64,000 nucleotides of DNA. It comes from Clostridiales bacterium. GTDB taxonomy: Bacteria > Bacillota > Clostridia > Oscillospirales > Acutalibacteraceae. A program made the translations under genes and the position numbers. Where the stretch lies: the NCBI GenBank assembly GCA_024684435.1, contig JAIKWV010000009.1, positions 41,983 through 105,982 of the forward strand, given 5' to 3'. The notes under the pieces were generated by a model. It did not search any database. It had not been told where the DNA came from and saw only the letters and a program-made list of their open reading frames with translations. Positions 8,155 to 17,516 of the stretch are shown in pieces; the stretch's first letter is position 1, and each line of letters opens with the position of its first letter.

Positions 8155-10770
8155 ATGGCTGAGTTTACTCCCATGATGCGGCAATATTTTGAGATCAAAG
8201 AGCAGTACAAGGACACCATCCTTATGTACAGGCTCGGGGATTTCTATGAGATGTTTTTTGAAGACGCGGAGATAGCATCAAGGGAGCTGGAGCTTGTTCT
8301 GACGGGCCGCAACTGCGGGCAGGAGGAGCGGGCTCCCATGTGCGGAGTTCCCTTCCACAGCGCGGACAGCTATATAGCCAAGCTTGTTTCAAGGGGCTAT
8401 AAGGTAGCGATCTGCGAGCAGACGGAGGACCCGGAGCTTGCCAAGGGTCTTGTGCAGCGGGACGTTATCCGGGTGATAACGCCGGGCACGGTGATCGAGA
8501 GCAACATGCTGGACGAGTCAAAGAACAATTTCCTCTGCTGTATGACCTGCGACGGAAGTTCCGCGGGCATCTGCTTCGCGGACATTTCCACGGGTACGGT
8601 GAGCCTGACTCAGCTGGGCGACCCGGACATTGACGGAAAGATAATAAACGAGCTTGCCAAGTTCTCCCCCTCGGAGATACTGTACAACGACGGCATCACG
8701 GGCAGGGTAAAGATCAGGGACTTCATCTCTCAGCGCATGGACGTTATGGCGCAGAAGCTTGATGAGGACAGGACGGATTTTGAAACCTGCTGTCAGACAG
8801 TACGCAGACAGTTCAAAGAAGAAAATCTGGGAGAGCTTGATCTGGCAACCCCCAATCAGGCGGTGATAGCTTTAGGCGCGCTGCTTGATTATCTCAGGGA
8901 CGTGGAGAAAAACGACCTGAGCAATATTCAGAGCGTGGATTTCTTCAACGACGAGCAGTTTTTAAAAATAGACGCATCCTCCCGGCGGAACCTTGAACTC
9001 TGCGAGACAATGCGGAGCAAGGAGAAAAAGGGTTCCCTGCTCTGGGTGCTGGACAACACCAGGACCCCCATGGGCAAAAGGCTCCTGCGCAGCTGGGTGG
9101 AACGCCCGCTGATGAATATACCGAGAATAATCAAACGTCAGAACGCGGTGGGCGAGCTGTGCGACAATTCCGTTCTGCGAAACGACGAAATGATCTTCCT
9201 TGCGGGAGTGCAGGACATTGAGAGAATGCTCACCCGCATAGTCTACGGCACGGCGAACGCCCGGGAGCTGAGGGGGCTTTACGCCACCATCAGATATCTG
9301 CCGAGGATAAAGGAGGTCATCGAAAACTGCAACAGCGCCTATCTCAAAGAGCTGTACGGCGGTATAGATACCCTTGACGATATCGGAGGAATGATAGACA
9401 GCGCCATAGTCGAGGAGCCGCCCTTCTCCGTGCGCGAAGGCGAGCTTATCAAGGACGGATATGATCAGGAGCTGGACGAGCTGAGGATAATCGTGAGGGA
9501 CAGCAAAAAATTCCTTGCGAAGATCGAAAACGACGAACAGCAGAAAACAGGTATAAAGAAACTCAAAATAGGCTACAACCGGGTTTTCGGATATTACATA
9601 GAGGTGTCCAAATCTTTCATTGAATGCGTGCCGGACACATACATAAGAAAACAGACCCTTGCCAACTGCGAAAGGTTCATTACCCAGGAGTTAAAGGAGC
9701 TTGAGTCAAAGATCCTGGGCGCCAACGACAGGATCGTCAAGCTGGAATATGAGATATTCAACATGATACGGGAGAAGACCGCGGCGGAGTATCTGCGCAT
9801 AAAACACACCGCCTCCGCGGTGGCTCAGCTGGACGCCCTCTGCTCCCTTGCCCACACAGCGGCGCTGAACAACTACACCTGCCCCGAAATGTGCGCCGAG
9901 GGCGTGATCGACATAAAGGACGGCAGGCATCCCGTGGTGGAAAATATGCTTAAGGACACCCCCTTCGTGCCCAACGACACTTTGCTGGACTGCGACGAAA
10001 ACCGCTGTCAGGTCATAACCGGCCCCAACATGGCGGGCAAGTCCACCTATATGCGGCAGGTGGCGCTGATAGTTCTCATGGCGCACATGGGCAGCTTTGT
10101 CCCCGCTTCCTACGCGAGGATAGGTCTGGTGGACAGCATCTTCACAAGGGTGGGCGCCTCGGACGATCTGGCCGCCGGTCAGTCCACCTTCATGGTGGAG
10201 ATGAACGAGGTGGCGTCCATATTGAGATCCGCCACAGGCAAGAGCCTTATTATCTTTGACGAGATAGGCAGGGGCACATCCACCTTTGACGGAATGAGCA
10301 TTGCCCGCGCCGTACTGGAATACGCGGTGGACAAAAAGACTCTGGGGGCGAAGACCCTGTTCGCCACCCATTACCATGAACTCACGGAACTTGAAAATGT
10401 TTCAAAGGGGATAAAGAATTACAACATCGCCGTTAAAAAGCGCGGGGACGATATAACCTTCCTGAGGAGGATCGTCCGCGGCGGAGCGGACGGCAGCTAC
10501 GGCATCGAGGTGGCAAAGCTCGCCGGAGTGCCTGACCCGGTGGTGAACCGGGCAAAGAAATGCCTGCGTGAAATGGAAAAAACAGCGGTCAGACCCACGG
10601 TCTCCACGGAATACGCCGAGCCGGAGGAGGAACCCGCCCAGACATCCTTTGCCTCAAACGCGGACACCGCCATAGCCGACAAAATAAGATTGCTTGATCT
10701 TAACACCCTGACCCCCATCGAGGCTCTTACCTTCCTGTATGAGCTGAAAAAGGACAGCGGGTCAGTATAA
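8155..10770 (+). CDS. mutS: DNA mismatch repair protein MutS
   Basis: MutS recognises base mismatches and small loops and, with MutL, starts strand-directed repair. The 871-residue protein has the usual order: an N-terminal mismatch-binding domain with GDFYEMFFEDA (the Phe-x-Glu that probes the mismatch) near residue 28, connector, lever and clamp domains, and the C-terminal ATPase. Walker A is GPNMAGKSTYMRQ near residue 623, followed by FTRVGASDDLAAGQSTFMVE and the Walker B IIFDEIGRGTSTFDG. A helix-turn-helix dimerisation region ends the protein. GGAAAGGA precedes ATG 8155. It is followed by mutL about 40 bases later, so the two repair proteins are made together. Confidence 0.98.
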   Translation: MAEFTPMMRQYFEIKEQYKDTILMYRLGDFYEMFFEDAEIASRELELVLTGRNCGQEERAPMCGVPFHSADSYIAKLVSRGYKVAICEQTEDPELAKGLVQRDVIRVITPGTVIESNMLDESKNNFLCCMTCDGSSAGICFADISTGTVSLTQLGDPDIDGKIINELAKFSPSEILYNDGITGRVKIRDFISQRMDVMAQKLDEDRTDFETCCQTVRRQFKEENLGELDLATPNQAVIALGALLDYLRDVEKNDLSNIQSVDFFNDEQFLKIDASSRRNLELCETMRSKEKKGSLLWVLDNTRTPMGKRLLRSWVERPLMNIPRIIKRQNAVGELCDNSVLRNDEMIFLAGVQDIERMLTRIVYGTANARELRGLYATIRYLPRIKEVIENCNSAYLKELYGGIDTLDDIGGMIDSAIVEEPPFSVREGELIKDGYDQELDELRIIVRDSKKFLAKIENDEQQKTGIKKLKIGYNRVFGYYIEVSKSFIECVPDTYIRKQTLANCERFITQELKELESKILGANDRIVKLEYEIFNMIREKTAAEYLRIKHTASAVAQLDALCSLAHTAALNNYTCPEMCAEGVIDIKDGRHPVVENMLKDTPFVPNDTLLDCDENRCQVITGPNMAGKSTYMRQVALIVLMAHMGSFVPASYARIGLVDSIFTRVGASDDLAAGQSTFMVEMNEVASILRSATGKSLIIFDEIGRGTSTFDGMSIARAVLEYAVDKKTLGAKTLFATHYHELTELENVSKGIKNYNIAVKKRGDDITFLRRIVRGGADGSYGIEVAKLAGVPDPVVNRAKKCLREMEKTAVRPTVSTEYAEPEEEPAQTSFASNADTAIADKIRLLDLNTLTPIEALTFLYELKKDSGSV

Positions 10771-10810
10771 CGAAAGAACTATCTACTTCACATAAAACGG
10801 GGTGAGAAAA

Positions 10811-12763
10811 ATGCCTAAAATAAACGTACTGCCGAAACAGATCGTTGACCTTATCGCGGCGGGCGAGGTGGTTGAACGTCCCGCGTCTGTTGTAAAGGAG
10901 CTTATGGAAAACTCACTGGACGCGGGGGCAACATCTATAACCGTCGAAATAAAAAACGGCGGCATAAAATACATCCGCATAACGGATAACGGCTGCGGGA
11001 TAGACCGGAGCGACATACGCAACGCCTTTGTCAGCCACGCCACGAGCAAGATATCCCGGGAAGAGGATCTGGATTCAATATTCACCCTGGGCTTCCGCGG
11101 AGAGGCGCTGGCGTCCGTGGCGGCTGTGGCGTCCGTTGACGTTATGACCAGAGCCGCGGGGAGCAATATAGGCACCCATTACCGGATAGAAGGCGGAGAG
11201 GAACAGCTCATGGATGACGCCGGCTGTCCCGTGGGCACCACCATAGTGGTGCGGGATCTGTTCTTCAACACCCCGGCAAGGATGAAATTCCTCAAAAAGG
11301 ACGTCACCGAGGCAAACGCCGTAGCTGCGGTGGTGGATCGCATAGCCCTTTCACATCCGGAGACCGCGGTCAGATTTATCAGGGACGACAAAGAGGTCCT
11401 GCGCACAGAGGGCAAAGGGGATCTGGGCAGCGCGGTATATTCCGTGCTGGGCAAGGAGTTTTTCGACACCCTTATCCCCGTGAATTACGAGCTGGAGGGG
11501 GTCCGCGCGGAAGGCTTTATCTCAAAGCCCACAGCGGCGCGCCCGAACAGAAATATGCAGTATTTCTTCCTCAACGGCAGGTTCATAAAAACAGGTACGG
11601 GTTCAGCCGCTCTTTCGGAGGCGTACAAAAATTCCATAATGGCGGGCAAGTTTCCCGCCTGCGTGCTGAACATCATCCTTCCTCCCCACACGGTGGACGT
11701 GAATGTGCATCCCTCCAAAATAGAGGTGCGCTTTGCAAACGACAGACCGGTGTTCAACGCCGTTTATTACGGAGCGAAGAACGCCCTTACCGGAGGAGAT
11801 TTCCGTCCCAGGGTCACACCTGCCGCGGCGATAAAATCATACATAAAAAATCTGGACGCCGTAACGGAATCGAAGCAGATGGATCTTTTCTCTGCGGTCA
11901 CTCCGAGAAGCGCGCCGGCAAAGCCTGCCCCCTCCGGGGATTTCTGGCAGAAGCAGTCGGCGGAGCAGTTCAGCGGCGAATTCAGAAAACCCGAATACAA
12001 AAAAACGGCGGGAGGAAGCCTGCGCGACTCCTCCGTCGTAAGAGTTGAAAGAGATACCGATCTGTCCCTCGCTCCCAAACCGGAGCCTGTCCCTCCGGCA
12101 GAAGTCCGGAAAGCAGAGCCGGAGAAAGCAAAGACCGTTCCCGATATGCCACCCCGGGCAGAGACCCCTGCGGAGATAATAACCGAGGCGGTGGAGGAGA
12201 ATTACCGTTACGTCGGCGAGCTGTTCAAAACCTATCTGCTAGTGGAGAACGGAGATAAAATGCTCATCATCGACAAGCACGCCGCCCACGAGCGCATGAT
12301 TTTCAACGAGCTTAAAAACAGGCAGTCCAAACCCGATTCTCAGCTCATCATGCCCGTCACCGTGAGCCTGAGCAAGGAGGAGTATTCCGCCGTGGTGGAC
12401 AACCTTGACCTGCTGTCTCAGGCGGGTTACGGAATAGACGATTTCGGCTCTGGAACGGTAATAGTCAGGGAGTGTCCCCTGAACCTTTCCACGGAGGACG
12501 TGGAGATGCTTGTGGTGGAGATAGCGGGACATCTTATCTCAAACAAACAGGATCTCACCCCGGCAAAGCTGGAATGGCTCTACGACAATCTGGCCTGCCG
12601 CGCCGCGATAAAGGCGGGGGATCTCACCTCCGACTACGAGGCGCAGAAATTTGTTGAGCGGCTCATGTCCATGCCGGAGATAAAATTCTGCCCCCACGGC
12701 AGACCGGTGATGATAGAAATGACCCGCAGAGAAATGGAGAAAAGCTTTGGCAGAAATCAGTAA
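10811..12763 (+). CDS. mutL: DNA mismatch repair protein MutL
   Basis: MutL couples mismatch recognition by MutS to downstream repair; in most Firmicutes its C-terminal domain is a nicking endonuclease. The 650-residue product has an N-terminal GHKL ATPase (IAAGEVVERPASVVKEL, ITDNGCGI, TLGFRGEAL), a Pro/Glu-rich linker at about 350-460, and a dimerisation domain. The endonuclease motif DQHA-x2-E-x4-E reads DKHAAHERMIFNE from residue 488: the final Glu position is Asn499, with Glu500 next to it. The downstream CRAAIKAGD and CPHGRP motifs are intact. ATG 10811 has GGGGTGAG upstream; GTG 10802 overlaps it. The 3' end overlaps miaA by 17 bases. Confidence 0.96.
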   Translation: MPKINVLPKQIVDLIAAGEVVERPASVVKELMENSLDAGATSITVEIKNGGIKYIRITDNGCGIDRSDIRNAFVSHATSKISREEDLDSIFTLGFRGEALASVAAVASVDVMTRAAGSNIGTHYRIEGGEEQLMDDAGCPVGTTIVVRDLFFNTPARMKFLKKDVTEANAVAAVVDRIALSHPETAVRFIRDDKEVLRTEGKGDLGSAVYSVLGKEFFDTLIPVNYELEGVRAEGFISKPTAARPNRNMQYFFLNGRFIKTGTGSAALSEAYKNSIMAGKFPACVLNIILPPHTVDVNVHPSKIEVRFANDRPVFNAVYYGAKNALTGGDFRPRVTPAAAIKSYIKNLDAVTESKQMDLFSAVTPRSAPAKPAPSGDFWQKQSAEQFSGEFRKPEYKKTAGGSLRDSSVVRVERDTDLSLAPKPEPVPPAEVRKAEPEKAKTVPDMPPRAETPAEIITEAVEENYRYVGELFKTYLLVENGDKMLIIDKHAAHERMIFNELKNRQSKPDSQLIMPVTVSLSKEEYSAVVDNLDLLSQAGYGIDDFGSGTVIVRECPLNLSTEDVEMLVVEIAGHLISNKQDLTPAKLEWLYDNLACRAAIKAGDLTSDYEAQKFVERLMSMPEIKFCPHGRPVMIEMTRREMEKSFGRNQ

Positions 12764-13694
12764 AATACCCATAGTTGCCGTGGTAGGTCCCACCGCCTCC
12801 GGAAAGACCGCCCTTGCCGTGGAGATATGCAGGGCGTTCAACGGGGAGGCTGTGTGCGCCGACTCCATGCAGATATACAAAGGCATGGACATCGCCACGG
12901 CGAAACCCACGCCGGAGGAGATGATGGGCGTGCCCCATCACATGGTGGATTTCCTTCCTCCGGGGGAAAGATACAGCGTGTCGGACTACTGCAGGGCGGC
13001 GGGGGTCTGCATAAGGGACATTGTTTCCCGGGGCAGGCTGCCGGTGCTTGTGGGCGGAACGGGGCTGTACATAGATTCGCTGCTCAACAACATTGAATTT
13101 GCCGAAAGCGAAACAGACTTTGAGCTGAGAGAAAAACTCAGCGAAAGAGCGGAAAAGGAGGGAGCGGAGGCTCTGCTGGCCGAGCTTGAAAAAATAGACC
13201 CGGAAACAGCGGCGCAGCTCCATCCCAACAACATAAAAAGAATAATCCGGGCGCTGGAGCTTTACTATTCCTCCGGCAAGACCATGACCCGGCAGAGGGA
13301 AGAGTCAAGAAAGAACCCATCCCCCTACGAACCCTGCGTGCTGTTCCTCACGGCGAAGGACAGGCAGTTCCTCTACGACCGTATCGACCGCCGTGTGGAT
13401 GAAATGCTGAAAAACGGACTTGAGGCGGAGGCGCGGGCAGTGCTTGCGATGGACATCGGCGCCACCGCTAAACAGGCGATAGGCTGCAAGGAGCTTGCGC
13501 CCTATTTCGCCGGGGAGGTCACCCTTGAACAGGCGGTGGAAAAGCTCAAGCGGGAAACAAGGCGGTACGCCAAGCGCCAGCTTACATGGTTCAACCGCAA
13601 CGAGCAGGCGCACAGACTGTATATCGACGAAGAGGACGTCAAAGCCCGGGCGACGGAAACGGTAGCGGCGTTTTTGAACGGAGTAAAAACATAA
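12747..13694 (+). CDS. miaA: tRNA dimethylallyltransferase MiaA
   Basis: MiaA transfers the dimethylallyl group to N6 of A37 in tRNAs that read codons starting with U, making the substrate of MiaB. The 315-residue product begins IPIVAVVGPTASGKTALAVE, containing the P-loop, followed by DSMQIYKGMDIATAKPT and the VGGTGLYIDSLL segment typical of the family; the segment AIGCKELAPYF is near residue 250. The start is TTG 12747 inside the mutL 3' end with AAATGGAGAAA before it, so translation is probably coupled to mutL. The mutS-mutL-miaA order is common in Clostridia. Confidence 0.95.
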   Translation: MAEISKIPIVAVVGPTASGKTALAVEICRAFNGEAVCADSMQIYKGMDIATAKPTPEEMMGVPHHMVDFLPPGERYSVSDYCRAAGVCIRDIVSRGRLPVLVGGTGLYIDSLLNNIEFAESETDFELREKLSERAEKEGAEALLAELEKIDPETAAQLHPNNIKRIIRALELYYSSGKTMTRQREESRKNPSPYEPCVLFLTAKDRQFLYDRIDRRVDEMLKNGLEAEARAVLAMDIGATAKQAIGCKELAPYFAGEVTLEQAVEKLKRETRRYAKRQLTWFNRNEQAHRLYIDEEDVKARATETVAAFLNGVKT

Positions 13695-13718
13695 ACGACA
13701 GGAGCTGAGAGCGGTAAA

Positions 13719-14972
13719 ATGGAAGAGACAAAAAAACTTTCCGGCAAGAAAAAGCGAATATTGATAATAGCCGGCGTAGTGGTATTGCTGCTCGCTGCTG
13801 TTATATATTCAAAATATTTCCTCAATTTCAACGGCGTTTCCACAGAATTGGCTCTGCGCCATACCAAGGAAGTCACCCTACCGATAAATTTCTTTGTGGT
13901 CAGGGACGAGGAATACCTTGATTCCCCGGGATCGGTGCAGGCTATCCCCCTTGTCAGCGACGGGACCAGAGTGGCGGAAAACGATAAAATAGCGGTGGTC
14001 TGCGCCAGTGAAACGGACGCGGCGAACTATTCGGAGATACTTGAGATCGAGGACGACATCAGTTACTACAAACAGCTTAACTCCCTGACCGATATCAGCT
14101 CAATAAACATTGAGTCCGTGGACAAGCAGATACTGTCCCTGTTCAACGAAGCTCTTGACATTGCGGACAGCGGCAGACTTTACGATTTTGACGAGGGCAT
14201 AAAAGCCTTCTCCGACAAAAAGACAAGGCGGGACATCGCCATAAACGGAAGAATGGATTTTTCACAGCAGCTCACTCAGCTCAACGACAGGCTGACCGCC
14301 CTTAAAAGCGGAATGTCCGGCGTGCGGGAGATCGGCGCCGAAAAAGCCGGCTTCTATATGGGAAACACCGACGGATTTGAAAACACCCTTAAGTACGGGG
14401 ATGTTCTGAAGCTGACCCCGACGGACATTGAAAACGCCTTGGCGTCGGAGGAAAAGCAGCCCGGAGACAATATGGGGCGGCTGATAAAAAGTCACAAATG
14501 GTATCTCTGCACAGTGGTGGACAACGGCACCGCCTCTGAGCTGACAAAAGGCGGCAGCTACAGTCTGATCGTCCCCGAAGCCGGTTCGGTAAAGCTTACC
14601 TTCACGCTGGAGGCGATAAATCAGGCAGAGGGAAAAAAATCAGCCCTGATATTCTCCTGTCTTGAGACCGGAGAAAACATCTTCAATCTTCGTAAGGGAG
14701 AAGCGCAGCTTGTAAGGCGGACATATACGGGCTACAGGATCCCCCAGGCGGCGATCAGGACGGAAAAGAAAGAGGACGGCACAGATGAAAAGTTTGTATA
14801 CATCCTCAATAAGACCACCGTTAACCGCAAGGAGATAAATATAATCTACTCCGACGCGGACTACGTTCTGATCGGGATATCCACCGATAAGCTGAACAGA
14901 AAATACGTTCAGGTCTACGATAAAATAATTACCGCAGGAAAGGATTTGAGAGATGGAAAGGTCATATATTGA
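13719..14972 (+). CDS. Membrane-anchored HlyD-like protein
   Basis: This 417-residue protein has a short basic N-terminus (KKLSGKKKRI) and a single hydrophobic helix at about residues 18-36 (IAGVVVLLLAAVIYSKYFL), after which the bulk lies outside the membrane. Beta-rich segments and a central helical stretch suggest the periplasmic-adaptor/HlyD-like fold often annotated in this gene position, but no partner transporter is nearby. It sits between miaA and yggS, overlapping the yggS start by 20 bases, in front of the sepF-divIVA division cluster. A role in the cell envelope is inferred from context only. Confidence 0.7.
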   Translation: MEETKKLSGKKKRILIIAGVVVLLLAAVIYSKYFLNFNGVSTELALRHTKEVTLPINFFVVRDEEYLDSPGSVQAIPLVSDGTRVAENDKIAVVCASETDAANYSEILEIEDDISYYKQLNSLTDISSINIESVDKQILSLFNEALDIADSGRLYDFDEGIKAFSDKKTRRDIAINGRMDFSQQLTQLNDRLTALKSGMSGVREIGAEKAGFYMGNTDGFENTLKYGDVLKLTPTDIENALASEEKQPGDNMGRLIKSHKWYLCTVVDNGTASELTKGGSYSLIVPEAGSVKLTFTLEAINQAEGKKSALIFSCLETGENIFNLRKGEAQLVRRTYTGYRIPQAAIRTEKKEDGTDEKFVYILNKTTVNRKEINIIYSDADYVLIGISTDKLNRKYVQVYDKIITAGKDLRDGKVIY

Positions 14973-15678
14973 GAAAGCCTGCGCGTCAGTGGAGGAAGGT
15001 CTCAAGGCAGTCAGACACGATATCGAGGAGGCGGCTGTAAAAAGCGGCAGAGATCCCGGTGAGGTCACCCTTATGGCGGTCACAAAAACCGTGGAGCCTG
15101 TCTATATAAACTACGCCATATCCAAAGGTGTCCGGCTGATCGGCGAAAACAAGGTGCAGGAATTCCTGGGAAAGAAGGATGAGCTTGACCTCTCCCGATG
15201 CAAGGCTCACCTGATAGGACACCTTCAGACAAACAAAGTGGGCAAGATAGTGGGAAACGTCGACATGATCGAATCGGTGGACTCCGTTAAGCTTGCGGGG
15301 GAAATAGGCAGGCAGTCCGTGACGAAAGGCATAGTAACGGATATCCTCGTGGAGGTCAACGTGGGAAACGATGAAAACAAATTCGGCATAACCGTCGGAA
15401 ACGCCCCGGAGATCATAGATGAGATATCCCGGATCGGCGGTGTGCGGATAAGGGGGCTTATGACAGTGCCTCCGTTTCTGGAAGACGCTGTGGAAACGAG
15501 AAAACTTTTTTGCCGTATGAGGCAACTGTTTATTGACATTGACAGCAAAAAAATAGATAATGTATACATGGATATTCTGTCCATGGGAATGTCGGGAGAT
15601 TTCCGGGAAGCTGTCGCGGAGGGCTCGACCCTGGTGAGAGTTGGCTCGGCTATTTTCGGGCAAAGAAACTACAGATGA
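14953..15678 (+). CDS. yggS: YggS-family pyridoxal phosphate homeostasis protein
   Basis: YggS/YlmE proteins bind pyridoxal 5'-phosphate without known enzymatic activity and buffer free PLP, influencing amino acid pools. The 241-residue product has the single TIM-barrel domain: VTLMAVTKTVEPVYI carries the PLP lysine near residue 41, followed by IGENKVQEF, HLIGHLQTNK, and the phosphate-binding end LSMGMSGDFREAVAEGSTLV with RVGSAIFG. It overlaps the preceding gene by 20 bases and is followed by sepF. The ylmE-sepF(ylmF)-divIVA order is conserved in Firmicutes. Confidence 0.93.
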   Translation: MERSYIEKACASVEEGLKAVRHDIEEAAVKSGRDPGEVTLMAVTKTVEPVYINYAISKGVRLIGENKVQEFLGKKDELDLSRCKAHLIGHLQTNKVGKIVGNVDMIESVDSVKLAGEIGRQSVTKGIVTDILVEVNVGNDENKFGITVGNAPEIIDEISRIGGVRIRGLMTVPPFLEDAVETRKLFCRMRQLFIDIDSKKIDNVYMDILSMGMSGDFREAVAEGSTLVRVGSAIFGQRNYR

Positions 15679-15719
15679 CAACAATAACAAATCAACATAA
15701 AAAACGAGGAGGAAATAAT

Positions 15720-16292
15720 ATGGGCATTTTCGGAAAGATCAAGGATGCGTTCAATGTTTCGGAGGAGAGATATTTCGAAGAATCGGAGGATATGCTTACA
15801 GAGGGAGAAGACTACAGAGAAATGGCTGGCAATCCGGGTCGCAGAGGCGATAGAGGATATTACCGTGAAGAACCGGAACAGCAGTATCCTACAAGGGAGT
15901 ATTCGGTCAAGGATAATTCCAATGTTGTAAATATGCGCGCGCAGAGAGAAAACGTATTCAGGAATTCGTCCATGTACGGTTCAAACGTTGTTTTTCAGAA
16001 GATTGACCGCTTCAGCGACGTGGGCGGGGTCGCCGACATTCTCAACGAAGGCAAAATAGTTATCCTCAACCTTGAGACCTGTCCCGATCTGGATTCCCGC
16101 AGGATACTTGATTTCCTGTACGGCGTTTCCTATGCAAATGACGGTATCATAAAGCGCGTAGCGGGCAGAGCCTATGTGTTCACTCCCCGCAACGTTGAGT
16201 TTACCGGTGAGATGCTGGATGAGATCCAGTCCAACGGCACCTTCAACCCCAACAACGCGTTCCCCGGAGACTTTACTTTTGACGGACAGTAA
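15720..16292 (+). CDS. sepF: Cell division protein SepF
   Basis: SepF forms rings that tether FtsZ to the membrane and organise the septum in Gram-positive bacteria. The 190-residue protein starts MGIFGKIKDAFNV, an amphipathic membrane-binding helix, followed by a low-complexity linker rich in Glu, Tyr and Arg, and the conserved C-terminal domain from about residue 100 (GKIVILNLETCPDLDSRRIL, then DFLYGVSYANDG and AYVFTPRNVEF). The start ATG 15720 is preceded by a strong GAGGAGG. It lies between yggS and divIVA. Confidence 0.95.
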   Translation: MGIFGKIKDAFNVSEERYFEESEDMLTEGEDYREMAGNPGRRGDRGYYREEPEQQYPTREYSVKDNSNVVNMRAQRENVFRNSSMYGSNVVFQKIDRFSDVGGVADILNEGKIVILNLETCPDLDSRRILDFLYGVSYANDGIIKRVAGRAYVFTPRNVEFTGEMLDEIQSNGTFNPNNAFPGDFTFDGQ

Positions 16293-16332
16293 TGATTGAA
16301 AATAATCGAATTATTCGGAAGGGATGTTTAAT

Positions 16333-17493
16333 ATGCTTACACCTGCTCAAATAAGATCTTATGAATTCAGATCTGCCGGCAAGGGTATCTACCGCGCGGA
16401 TGAGGTGGATTCATTCATAGATAACGTGGCAAAGGCGTACGAAAAGGTTTTCAATGAAAACGGAGAGATGCTAAAGAAAATAAGCGCGCTTACCGATACT
16501 GTGGATCAGTGCAACAAGGACAAGGATCTGATCCAGAGAACGTTGATCACGGCTCAGCGCAGCGCCGATGAGGTTGAGCAGAACGCCGCCGTCAAATCAA
16601 AGCAGCTTATTGAGTCCAGCACTCAAAAGGCAAACGCCATAGAGGCGGAGGCCCAGGCAAGGGCGGATAAGCTCAAGGCGGAGGGCGAAGCGGCTCTCGC
16701 CAGGATAGAGACCGAGGTCCGCGCAAAGGCTTCTCAGATCATAACCGATGCCGAGGCAAAGGCCGAAAAGATAATAAGCGACGCAAAATATAACGCGGAC
16801 AAGCAGGAATATGAAAACGTCGCAAGGCTCAGCAAATATGAAGCGCAGCTCAAAGAGCTTAAGCTTATGATAAAGGATTTCAAATATCAGATCCTTTCAA
16901 AATACGCGGCGCAGATAAAAGATATCGAGACCTTGCCCGAGGTGACCGACGATGAGGTCAGGTATCCCATGCCTCAGGTCGAGATCCCGGAGCCGGCGCA
17001 GCCCGAACCCACGGTGTCGGAAGCCCCGGCAGAGATCCTGCCCGAGCCTGAAGAAGCTCCGGTCGAAGCTCAGATCATTGAGGAGCCCGTCGAGGAGGCG
17101 CCTGTAACAGAGGCGGTTGAAGAATCCGTTATCGAGGAGCCTGAAGAGGTTCCTGCGGTCGAAGAACCCGTCGAAGCGCCGGAGGAGCCTGATGAGGCGC
17201 CCGTTGAGGAGCCTGCTGATGAGTCGGAACAGACCTTCCCCACTCTGGATTCCATCACCGATTTCCTCAGCGAGGATGAGGACGAATCCGATGACGACGA
17301 GGAAGCTGAGGACGAGGATTTCAAATTCTTTGTACCCGATCTGTCCGATGAAGACGACGAGGAAGACGATATCCTGAGCCTCGCCAAAGGCGACTTCAAG
17401 CTGGGTCATTATGAGGATGACGACGAAGAAGAAACCGAACCGGAGGATGACGGTTCGGGTCGCCGGTTCAAGGGCTTCTTCAACAAGAAATAA
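16333..17493 (+). CDS. divIVA: DivIVA-domain protein with long acidic tail
   Basis: DivIVA proteins bind curved membrane at poles and septa through an N-terminal domain and recruit division or wall factors. The N-terminus MLTPAQIRSYEFRSAGKGIY, then RADEVDSFIDNVAKAYE, is the DivIVA lipid-binding domain, followed by coiled coil to about residue 200 with many Ala/Glu/Lys repeats. The last 180 residues are unusual: a Pro/Glu/Ala-rich region, then dense Asp/Glu runs, ending in the basic RRFKGFFNKK. The total of 386 residues is much longer than the roughly 160-230 of model DivIVA. ATG 16333 is chosen over 16324 because GGAAGGG abuts the latter. Confidence 0.92.
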   Translation: MLTPAQIRSYEFRSAGKGIYRADEVDSFIDNVAKAYEKVFNENGEMLKKISALTDTVDQCNKDKDLIQRTLITAQRSADEVEQNAAVKSKQLIESSTQKANAIEAEAQARADKLKAEGEAALARIETEVRAKASQIITDAEAKAEKIISDAKYNADKQEYENVARLSKYEAQLKELKLMIKDFKYQILSKYAAQIKDIETLPEVTDDEVRYPMPQVEIPEPAQPEPTVSEAPAEILPEPEEAPVEAQIIEEPVEEAPVTEAVEESVIEEPEEVPAVEEPVEAPEEPDEAPVEEPADESEQTFPTLDSITDFLSEDEDESDDDEEAEDEDFKFFVPDLSDEDDEEDDILSLAKGDFKLGHYEDDDEEETEPEDDGSGRRFKGFFNKK

Positions 17494-17516
17494 ACGCAGG
17501 TAAGGTTTTATTATAC

